From Paenibacillus sp. CF384 (GTDB lineage Bacteria > Bacillota > Bacilli > Paenibacillales > Paenibacillaceae), in NCBI RefSeq assembly GCF_900106745.1, contig NZ_FNNV01000032.1:1-40543 (forward strand): a stretch of DNA of 40,543 bases. Direction: 5' to 3'. How positions within the stretch are numbered: the stretch's first letter is position 1; each line of letters starts with the position of its first letter. Shown one piece after another: positions 34,824 through 40,543 of the stretch. The notes under the pieces are model-generated. The model made no database searches, was not told where the DNA came from, and was given only the letters and a program-made list of their open reading frames with translations. Made by a program: the position numbers and the translations under genes.

Positions 34824-35021
34824 ATGCCGAATGAGAGATTCATGGTGAAAGGCGATTTGTACAACCGTATATTTGCCGACCAAACGCCGGATCCCGGGGT
34901 CATGGTGGACTATGAGGTGTGGAACCGAATATTAGCCGGACTTAGACGAGCGAACGGCGGCTATAAGCTGCCGGATTGGCCTGTACTCTCGACAATGGTC
35001 GATAATCAACATAAGCCGTAA
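34824..35021 (+). CDS. small hypothetical protein, 65 aa
   Basis: Start ATG 34824 after GAGGAGG (34811-34817). 65 aa, soluble and mixed charge, no signal peptide: MPNERFMVKGDLYNRIFADQ then DYEVWNRILAGLRRANGGYKLPDW. No known family recognised. It lies 25 nt after the glycosyltransferase and before a terminator, so it is probably its operon partner. Confidence 0.72.
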   Translation: MPNERFMVKGDLYNRIFADQTPDPGVMVDYEVWNRILAGLRRANGGYKLPDWPVLSTMVDNQHKP

Positions 35022-35023
35022 CA

Positions 35024-35060
35024 AGAAAAGGGCGATCCGATTTGGATGCCCTTTTCTCCT
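35024..35060. terminator. terminator between convergent genes
   Basis: A perfect AGAAAAGGGC / GCCCTTTTCT stem, loop of 14 nt, followed by CCTTTACT on the plus strand; the minus strand continues TTTTCTTG, so it may serve both genes. Confidence 0.75.
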
Positions 35061-35690
35061 TTACTCCTCATGGAGCGCAATTCCTTGAAAAATCTCTTTC
35101 CACAGCAGGTCGTTCCCATGCCATATTTCCTCATCTGGCAGTTGAATGGCGCATACATGCGGCAATGGCCAATGCTGCTCTACGATACCGCTCACCGGCG
35201 CGTGATTCACAATCAATAGGCGATAGCTGCCTGCTACCATAGCAGAGAGAACGTCGGTCAGTTCCTTCGTTTGCTCCATGGTGGCTTCGGTACGAATGAA
35301 TAGAATGTGGTCGCTCAAAGCGGCTTTTTCCAGGAAGCGGGCAACCCTGCGGTCATACTTGGCTTTCACCTCCGGGTACGCGTTCAATTCCGGCGGAAAA
35401 TTGTTGTGTGTGTAGAAGTCGTGATTCGAGTACACGTTATATTCGGTCTCTTTGACATAATACAGCTTCTCGCTTGCTTTGCTGATGACCTCCAAATGGC
35501 TGTAATCCATGAAGCGGGCGAAACGGTTTCGAAGCAGTCGGGTGACATCGGAGAGGTTCTGCGATTGCATCCAGTCCAGCGGACCTGCGAATGGTCGAAT
35601 CTCGTTAAGCTCCATTTGGATGGCCGGCAAACAAAGATCGCCAAGGCTGTAGATGGCGTCGTAGCTCCCCTTCAAGTCTATGAGTTGCAT
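35061..35690 (-). CDS. DUF1796 putative papain-like cysteine peptidase
   Basis: 209 aa from ATG 35690, 11 nt from GGAAGG; a GTG at 35699 is too close to the site. The family pattern is plain: YDAIYSLGDLCLPAIQM (putative catalytic Cys), IRPFAGPLDWM, RLLRNRF..FMD, VYSNHDF (putative catalytic His), YPEVKAKYDRRVARFLE, and HILFIRTEA. DUF1796 proteins are predicted papain-like cysteine peptidases of unknown role, often beside glycosyltransferases. No signal peptide, so cytoplasmic. It is the only minus-strand gene inside the plus-strand glycosyltransferase group. Confidence 0.85.
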   Translation of the reverse strand: MQLIDLKGSYDAIYSLGDLCLPAIQMELNEIRPFAGPLDWMQSQNLSDVTRLLRNRFARFMDYSHLEVISKASEKLYYVKETEYNVYSNHDFYTHNNFPPELNAYPEVKAKYDRRVARFLEKAALSDHILFIRTEATMEQTKELTDVLSAMVAGSYRLLIVNHAPVSGIVEQHWPLPHVCAIQLPDEEIWHGNDLLWKEIFQGIALHEE

Positions 35691-35873
35691 CGTCCACACA
35701 TCCTTCCTTTCGTAGATAGACTCTATTTAGTTAATGCTAGTGATAGGGAATCTGCTTGGACAAATGGTTGCGTTACCCTTGTTTTTGGGTGGCTGACCGG
35801 GGCGGTTTGGCCCTTGCGTTTGGATCTGCTGCTCATACGATAATAGAAGAAAGACGTGCGGAGGAGGGAGTTC
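35691..35873. other. divergent intergenic region, DUF1796 gene and 111-aa gene
   Basis: 183 bp that must carry promoters for both directions. A short hairpin-like ACCC..GGGT element lies near 35776-35791. No motif could be assigned with confidence. Confidence 0.35.
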
Positions 35874-36209
35874 ATGGCTATATTTCGGCTGGATGCCGCT
35901 GCTTTTGCGAGAATTGATTGTCGGTATATTGAGTTCATTTCATGGTCCATCGTCAATGACGGCGATGACGTATTTGATTGCCTCGTGCACGTCTATAATA
36001 ACGGGACTTTATTCTACGAGACGCTGCAGGAGATGGAAGCGCGGAAACAAATTGATTTGCCTCCATTAGCGCCGAACTATGCACCGTTCAGTCTGCTGAT
36101 TGTTACGAATTATTCGACGCATAAGCCGATGCGAATTAAAGCCGTACTTCATAATAAAGGTACGCTGATTGCAACATTAACGGAGAAGGATTTTGATCGG
36201 CTGGATTGA
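35874..36209 (+). CDS. hypothetical protein, 111 aa
   Basis: Start ATG 35874 after GGAGGAGGGAG. 111 aa, mostly beta-type: IEFISWSIVNDGDDVFDCLVHVYNNGTLFYE, then SLLIVTNYSTHKPMRIKAVLHNKGTLIATL. No signal peptide or membrane helix. Family not recognised; the regular hydrophobic/polar alternation suggests a small beta-sandwich. Its 3' end abuts the next glycosyltransferase gene, so co-expression is likely. Confidence 0.75.
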   Translation: MAIFRLDAAAFARIDCRYIEFISWSIVNDGDDVFDCLVHVYNNGTLFYETLQEMEARKQIDLPPLAPNYAPFSLLIVTNYSTHKPMRIKAVLHNKGTLIATLTEKDFDRLD

Positions 36210-36223
36210 GGACGGAGGAGGGG

Positions 36224-37300
36224 ATGAAGCCGTTGAAGGTGCTGTTTGTCTACTACCTGCCAAGCGGAGGCATGGACACGCTGAACCGAATAAGGTGCAA
36301 GGCGCTGCGGGAAATCGGAGTGTATGGGCATTGCCTGTACTACAAGTGGGGGGCCGGTCTGCAAAATAGGGATGATTCCTCGGATGTACGCATTACCGAT
36401 AGCGATATTGCGATTAAACAGCTGATCGATGCAGGCGGTTACGAAGCCATAATCGTCACGACGGACCATAAGAGTCTCACTCGTTTCCGGATGCTCGGTT
36501 ATTATGGGAAGCTTATTTACGAGATTCAAGGCTATGGCCCCAAAGAAGATGCGAGACAGGCGCTTACGGCGGCCTCGCCGGTTATTCAGAGTCACGCTTC
36601 AGCGCTGCTTCATCCACGCACACCGCATATTGCCGCGATATTTCGCGACTTGTTCCCGAATAAGCTGCAGTTTCACTTCAATAATGCATTTGACGCAGCT
36701 GCGTTCTCGTATCGTCCCGCGCTCCTGACAGATGCATCTCCAATCATTGCGTGGCTTGGTCGATTGGAGGATAACAAGAATTGGCGCGAGTTTCTGCAGA
36801 TTGGGTATCAATTATCGCTTACTTATCCGAGCTTACGACTGTGGATGTTCCATGATCCCCATTTGGCAGATCCGCAAGAACGGTTATCATTCGAACAGCT
36901 TGTAGGGGAGCTTGGAATTTCAGGACTCTTAACCGTGAGGTCTAATGTTCCTCATACCGAAATGCCTGATTGGTTCTCGATGATCGGAGATTCAGGAGGG
37001 TTCTTATGTGCCACCTCCAAAGTAGAAGGAGCCCCTTATGCGGTCCTAGAAGCGATGAGCTGCAGATGTCCGGTGCTGACGACCGATTCGGATGGCGTGG
37101 CCAGCTCCATCATGCACAATAGGACGGGGAAGTATTATACGCTTGGCGATATTGCTGAGGCACTGAGGGAAGCGCGCGAACTGATGGAGAACGCGGAGCT
37201 GCGAGAACGAATACGCACAGAAGCAATGAGCTTTGTGCATATGGAGTTTTCACCTCGAAAGTATGGGCAACATTTCTTGCATATGCTGCAAACCATCTAA
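36224..37300 (+). CDS. glycosyltransferase (GT4-like), 358 aa
   Basis: Start ATG 36224 after GGAGGAGGGG; a TTG at 36206 would add six residues and overlap the previous stop. N-terminal LKVLFVYYLPSGGMDTLNR is a GT-B glycine-type loop. The C-terminal half has IIAWLGRLEDNKNWREFLQIG and the donor-site region SKVEGAPYAVLEAMSCRCPVLTTDSDGVASSI (E-x7-E type). Cytoplasmic. Acceptor and sugar unknown. It sits between two small unknown proteins. Confidence 0.88.
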   Translation: MKPLKVLFVYYLPSGGMDTLNRIRCKALREIGVYGHCLYYKWGAGLQNRDDSSDVRITDSDIAIKQLIDAGGYEAIIVTTDHKSLTRFRMLGYYGKLIYEIQGYGPKEDARQALTAASPVIQSHASALLHPRTPHIAAIFRDLFPNKLQFHFNNAFDAAAFSYRPALLTDASPIIAWLGRLEDNKNWREFLQIGYQLSLTYPSLRLWMFHDPHLADPQERLSFEQLVGELGISGLLTVRSNVPHTEMPDWFSMIGDSGGFLCATSKVEGAPYAVLEAMSCRCPVLTTDSDGVASSIMHNRTGKYYTLGDIAEALREARELMENAELRERIRTEAMSFVHMEFSPRKYGQHFLHMLQTI

Positions 37301-37324
37301 AGGAATCGGAAGGAAGTGTGCGGT

Positions 37325-37714
37325 ATGAAATATTCGGATAAAAGCAGTGCAGACGTCGGCAGCTTCGATCCTATCCTCGTGGGCCCAGAGCAGCTTGTTC
37401 TCACTTCAATATGGCTTGATTCCGTAGCGCCCGGCGACCGATTGGTGCTGCGGTTTGAGGTGGGGTGGGAGAATCCGGATCTAGCGAGCTGGGACTCGGG
37501 CGAGATGGAGATCATGCTGCGTGAGGATAGCCCGGATGGCGTGGTTGTTTATTGGAATATGGAATCTTGTTTTGCAAAAGGAAGATCGAAGGAGCAGCTG
37601 ACGTTCGTTGGAACCATTCCGCAGCGGCGCTACTACTTGACCGTGCGTTCTAATGACACACGTGCGCGGATTACAGGTCCGTACACCCTTCAAGGTTCCG
37701 TATATGCACCGTGA
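37325..37714 (+). CDS. hypothetical beta-rich protein, 129 aa
   Basis: Start ATG 37325 after GGAAGGAAG. 129 aa, no signal peptide. An alternating beta pattern (DRLVLRFEVGWENPDLASWDSGEMEIMLRED, VVYWNMESCF, QRRYYLTVRSND) ends YTLQGSVYAP. Family not recognised. It lies 24 nt after the glycosyltransferase gene and is followed by a hairpin, so it ends this transcript. Confidence 0.75.
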   Translation: MKYSDKSSADVGSFDPILVGPEQLVLTSIWLDSVAPGDRLVLRFEVGWENPDLASWDSGEMEIMLREDSPDGVVVYWNMESCFAKGRSKEQLTFVGTIPQRRYYLTVRSNDTRARITGPYTLQGSVYAP

Positions 37715-37719
37715 CAATC

Positions 37720-37780
37720 ATACAGCCCCTTTCTTCACACTGAACGCTTTCAGAGTGAAGAACGAGGCTGTTATTATTTT
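37720..37780 (+). terminator. terminator after the 129-aa gene
   Basis: ACAGCC..TTCTTCAC-A-CTGAA / TTCAG-A-GTGAAGAA..GGCTGT forms a long interrupted stem followed by TATTATTTTG. Confidence 0.75.
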
Positions 37781-37808
37781 GCCGCACATGCAGTCTGCTC
37801 GGTTCACT

Positions 37809-38723
37809 TCATGGCTCGGTCCAGAAACGGTACGTTTCACCGACTCCTCGTTCTATGCCGGTAATCGGCTCCCATTGTAGGATGTGCCGTGTTCGCTCAC
37901 ATGACAAGCAGCTGTGCATGATATCTCCCGGTTTCGCCGGTTGATACAGTACCTCGATTTCATCGGGGTGTAGATCTCGAAGCAGCTCAGCTAAATGGTT
38001 GATAGACGTTCGGAGCCCCGTGCTTACATGAAGAGTTTCGTGATCTCCGAGTGCCGCCGCCGCCAAATTTGCCGAGACAATATCGCCTACATAGATGAAA
38101 TCCCTTGTCTGAAGTCCCTCTCCGTTGATCACGAGCGGCAAACCTTTTACCGTTCTCTCTATAAAATTCGCAATGACGCCGCCTTCGCCTTTGGCCGTTT
38201 GACCGGGGCCGTATACGTTGCCGTAGCGAAGAATCGTATAGCCCAGCCCGTAGAATCGGCTATAGAGGCGAATATATCGTTCGGCTGTCAGCTTGGACAT
38301 GGCGTAGAATGAAATGGGATCCGTGGGATCCTGTTCGGTGATACGCTCCCGTTCTAAATTGCCGTATACCCCTGATGTGGAGGCGAAAATCATTTTGTGA
38401 ACGCCGGCTTGTATACAGGCTTCAAGCATATTAATCGTACCGCCGACATTAATAGAAGCATCTCTGTTTGGATGTGCGATAGAACGCTGTACATCTGCCT
38501 GAGCGGCGAGGTGATAGACGACATCCGGCTTGACGGACGTGATGATTCGTTTGGCTCTACCGAATCGAATATCCTCTATATGAAGGCTTGCTTTCGGATG
38601 TACGCGTTCCGCCGAACCCGACGAGAGGTTGTCGATGACATGGACTTCCGCTCCGCGCGCAATTAAACTTCTTACGAGATGCGAGCCGATAAACCCGGCC
38701 CCTCCTGTGACAACCACTTTCAT
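37809..38723 (-). CDS. NAD-dependent epimerase/dehydratase (UDP-glucose 4-epimerase-like)
   Basis: 304 aa from ATG 38723 (GGGAGGAAC upstream); the frame continues open to 38795 without a site. Extended short-chain dehydrogenase: GGAGFIGS (residues 7-14), HLAAQADV, catalytic FASTSGVYG (Ser/Thr about 115-117) and YxxxK as Y140-AMS-K144, then RYGNVYGPGQ. It interconverts nucleotide sugars, probably supplying donors for the neighbouring glycosyltransferases. It is convergent to them, so separately transcribed. Confidence 0.92.
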   Translation of the reverse strand: MKVVVTGGAGFIGSHLVRSLIARGAEVHVIDNLSSGSAERVHPKASLHIEDIRFGRAKRIITSVKPDVVYHLAAQADVQRSIAHPNRDASINVGGTINMLEACIQAGVHKMIFASTSGVYGNLERERITEQDPTDPISFYAMSKLTAERYIRLYSRFYGLGYTILRYGNVYGPGQTAKGEGGVIANFIERTVKGLPLVINGEGLQTRDFIYVGDIVSANLAAAALGDHETLHVSTGLRTSINHLAELLRDLHPDEIEVLYQPAKPGDIMHSCLSCERTRHILQWEPITGIERGVGETYRFWTEP

Positions 38724-38915
38724 GCGTCTGTTCCTCCCGCGATGGAATCCCGATGTTTTATCGTACGCAGTGATTGGGAAATCCGCATGGGGCACAAGCC
38801 TTGCGAAGCTGGTGTTTTTTATCCGGAATCTGTTTAATCTGTGTCATCATCACGGTATAATAGGCTCGAAGTGAGGAATTTATTAGAATTACTTCCTAAA
38901 GAAGGAGCCCTTTGT
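38724..38915. other. divergent intergenic region, epimerase and MazG-like gene
   Basis: 192 bp with promoters expected in both directions; no confident -35/-10 pair or operator was seen. Confidence 0.35.
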
Positions 38916-39242
38916 ATGCCTACATACAATAAGCTTGTTCGCGACCGAATTCCGGAAATCATCGCAAACAACGGCAAGACGTGCACGACTCGTATTCTGG
39001 ATGAAGCTGCTTATCACGAAGAACTGCGCCTTAAATTATCGGAGGAACTGCGCGAGTACATGGAAGCGGAGGATAACAAGAGTGCCCTTGAAGAGTTGGC
39101 CGATATCCTTGAACTCCTTCATGCGCTCTCAAGTGTCCATGGCTTCAACGCGGCGCAATTAGAAACGATAAGAGCGGAGAAATCCGCACAACGCGGCGGC
39201 TTTAATGAACGAATTTATCTGGAAGCAGTACAAGAAGCTTAA
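38916..39242 (+). CDS. MazG-like nucleoside triphosphate pyrophosphohydrolase (COG4997 type)
   Basis: 108 aa from ATG 38916 (GAAGGAG 10 nt upstream; an open frame back to 38841 has no site). N-terminal MPTYNKLVRDRIPEII is the signature of the short phosphoribosyl-ATP-pyrophosphohydrolase-like subgroup. The metal-binding pattern is EELREYMEAED..ALEELADILELLHAL (E-x2-E / E-x2-D). The family removes pyrophosphate from nucleotides; the actual substrate is unknown. It is separated by 38 nt from the next gene, with its own site there. Confidence 0.9.
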   Translation: MPTYNKLVRDRIPEIIANNGKTCTTRILDEAAYHEELRLKLSEELREYMEAEDNKSALEELADILELLHALSSVHGFNAAQLETIRAEKSAQRGGFNERIYLEAVQEA

Positions 39243-39280
39243 TCCACGCAGTTATTCAAATTCATGAGGAGGAACCAGCA

Positions 39281-40063
39281 ATGTCCCAAGATCAATTAAA
39301 GCTGGCAAAAGAAAAGTTTGATCGTGATGGCTATGCCGTCTATCCGGATGTTCTCGATGCATCATTGATTCATGAAGCCCAGCAGCATGTGGAGTGGCTG
39401 ATGGAGAAGAACCCGGGACTTCGCCCGGAGAACCTGGGTCATACGCTATTGGCGGATGATCCATTCTGGCTGCGTCTAGTCAGCGATGATCGGCTGCTCG
39501 ATATTGCAGAGCAGTATATTGGTCCGGATATCGCCTTGTTCGCTTCCCACTATATTAGTAAGCCGCCATTCGATGGCCGCCCTGTTCTCTGGCATCAAGA
39601 TGGCAGCTACTGGCCGCTGGAACCGATGAATGTAGTCACATTGTGGCTCGCAGTCGACGACTCCCTGCCTGAGAACGGCTGTCTGCGAGTGATCCCGGGC
39701 ACGCAAACGATGGAGCTTCAAGAAATGAAAACCAACACGACAACGGCGAATGTTTTGGAATCCGAAGTGGATCCTGCGCTGGTTGAAGAGGACAAAGCGG
39801 TGGATCTCATCTTGCGTGCAGGCGGCGTTTCCGTTCATCACCCGAGCATCATTCACGGATCGGAAGCTAACCACTCCCCGCTGCGTCGCTGCGGCTTAAC
39901 GATTCGCTATATTCCAACCAGCACGTTAATTAAAGTGCCGCAGTGGCCTTCGGCATTCTTGCTGCGCGGTAATGCTGTCCCGGGTATTAATGATTACCTG
40001 CCATTCCCTAAATTTGATGAAGCGCGTCATATGCCGTTTCAAAGCAGTGAAGAGTGGAAATAA
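39281..40063 (+). CDS. phytanoyl-CoA dioxygenase family (Fe(II)/2-oxoglutarate) protein
   Basis: 260 aa. PhyH fold with the Fe-binding HxD at H105-D107 in LWHQDGSYWPL, a distal His at about 192 (SIIHGSEANHS) and the 2-oxoglutarate-binding Arg near 209 (GLTIRYIPT). Non-haem iron hydroxylase of the same kind as PhyH/EctD relatives; the substrate cannot be read. GAGGAGGAAC precedes ATG 39281. A terminator follows. Confidence 0.92.
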   Translation: MSQDQLKLAKEKFDRDGYAVYPDVLDASLIHEAQQHVEWLMEKNPGLRPENLGHTLLADDPFWLRLVSDDRLLDIAEQYIGPDIALFASHYISKPPFDGRPVLWHQDGSYWPLEPMNVVTLWLAVDDSLPENGCLRVIPGTQTMELQEMKTNTTTANVLESEVDPALVEEDKAVDLILRAGGVSVHHPSIIHGSEANHSPLRRCGLTIRYIPTSTLIKVPQWPSAFLLRGNAVPGINDYLPFPKFDEARHMPFQSSEEWK

Positions 40064-40086
40064 TGCAGTACTGAAAGCTAGGATGG

Positions 40087-40118
40087 AGGCGCGCTTGTTC
40101 TCGCAGGCGCGCCTTTCT
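40087..40118 (+). terminator. terminator after the PhyH-like gene
   Basis: GGCGCGC / GCGCGCC stem with a loop of about 11 nt, then TTTCT. Strong stem, short U-tract. Confidence 0.72.
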
Positions 40119-40148
40119 ATGAGATATATGGGATGTCAAATAATACCT

Positions 40149-40178
40149 GTTGCAACTGTGCAGACAATCATGGTATAT
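40149..40178 (+). promoter_or_regulatory. rrn promoter P1
   Basis: -35 TTGCAA at 40149-40154, 18-nt spacer, -10 TATATT at 40173-40178. Confidence 0.65.
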
Positions 40179-40245
40179 TCTAATTCCGCCGCTGAGAGAT
40201 ACGGGATGCGGTGAACGAAACAAATAACAAGTTGAAAAATAAAGC

Positions 40246-40275
40246 TTGCAATTATGTTTCGAAGTATGGTAAGAT
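40246..40275 (+). promoter_or_regulatory. rrn promoter P2
   Basis: -35 TTGCAA at 40246-40251, 18-nt spacer, -10 TAAGAT at 40270-40275, about 97 bp after P1 and with the same -35 and spacing. It is followed by the rRNA leader with TTGTTCTTTGAAAAC (boxA-type region, 40317-40331) and a GCGAAAC-TAAC-GTTTCGC hairpin (about 40368-40386). Confidence 0.75.
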
Positions 40276-40452
40276 CTGATTCTGGGTCATTGAGCCAGAG
40301 GGAAATAAACAAAGTATTTGTTCTTTGAAAACTGAACAATGAGCGACCAGTCAAATGGTCATAAATCGCGAAACTAACGTTTCGCAAAGCTAGTTTTTTG
40401 AATGAGCTAATAAGCGAATTCTTAAAAATGGCCAAGCCTTCGGGCTTACCAC

Positions 40453-40543
40453 TTTTATGGAGAGTTTGATCCTGGCTCAGGACGAACGCTGGCGGCGTGC
40501 CTAATACATGCAAGTCGAGCGGGGTTATTCCTTCGGGGATAGC
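40453..40543 (+). rRNA. rrs: 16S rRNA, 5' end (partial)
   Basis: The universal 5' segment of 16S rRNA is present: GAGAGTTTGATCCTGGCTCA, then GGACGAACGCTGGCGGCGTG and the TAATACATGCAAGTCGAGCG stretch. The variable V1 start (GGGGTTATTCCTTCGGGGATAGC) is of Paenibacillaceae type. The gene runs out of the window; the exact 5' end is estimated. Confidence 0.97.

Overview
The window looks like a chromosomal segment of a Gram-positive, spore-former-type Firmicute of the Paenibacillaceae (Paenibacillus/Cohnella-like). The grounds are the rRNA ends, AGGAGG-type ribosome binding sites throughout, LplB/LplC-type sugar permeases with a Cache-AraC regulator and no ATPase gene, and an S-layer-homology (SLH) anchored amylopullulanase. 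It runs from the 3' end of a 23S rRNA gene followed by four tRNAs (Thr, Lys, Leu, Gly) to the promoters and 5' end of a 16S rRNA gene in the same orientation. It is therefore an inter-rrn segment of about 40 kb.

Layout. 1-630: 23S end, tRNA cluster, terminator; no 5S rRNA lies between 23S and the first tRNA. 689-2587 (minus): two prepilin-like genes and pilO; the second prepilin gene appears frameshifted near its end. 2740-5185 (minus): mutarotase-like protein, RNA 2',3'-cyclic phosphodiesterase ThpR, spermidine-synthase-like protein. 5435-15691 (plus): a potassium locus made of a promoter, a c-di-AMP (ydaO-type) riboswitch, an intrinsic terminator, an unknown 138-aa gene, a KdpE box, a 28-aa membrane microprotein, kdpF, kdpA, kdpB, kdpC, a protein with two KdpD sensory modules in tandem but no kinase, a separate KdpD-type kinase, and kdpE. 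15703-21741: carbohydrate ABC importer (two permeases and a lipoprotein, minus) with a divergent membrane AraC-type regulator. 21783-22398: HEAT-repeat protein and a small Gly/Lys-rich protein. 22399-23362: a gene-free stretch holding three different repeat families. 23363-26330: AraC regulator divergent from a TIM-barrel isomerase and a Gfo/Idh/MocA dehydrogenase. 26421-26867: GNAT acetyltransferase. 27047-33403: amylopullulanase with a promoter carrying a cre-like site and two flanking LacI-type operators. 33587-38723: surface-glycan-type cluster (two glycosyltransferases, a DUF1796 putative cysteine peptidase, three unknown small proteins, a UDP-sugar epimerase). 38916-40063: MazG-like pyrophosphohydrolase and a phytanoyl-CoA-dioxygenase-type enzyme. 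40149-40543: tandem rrn promoters, leader and 16S start.

How the genes work together. The kdp locus is the most striking part. It encodes a complete high-affinity K+ pump (KdpFABC) with two layers of control visible in the DNA: a c-di-AMP riboswitch with terminator at the head and a KdpE-type box just before the structural genes. Its sensor is split and its sensory half is duplicated. The sugar genes (importer, isomerase/dehydrogenase pair, surface-anchored amylopullulanase) suit a soil polysaccharide degrader. All assignments are by reading the sequence; no database search was run.
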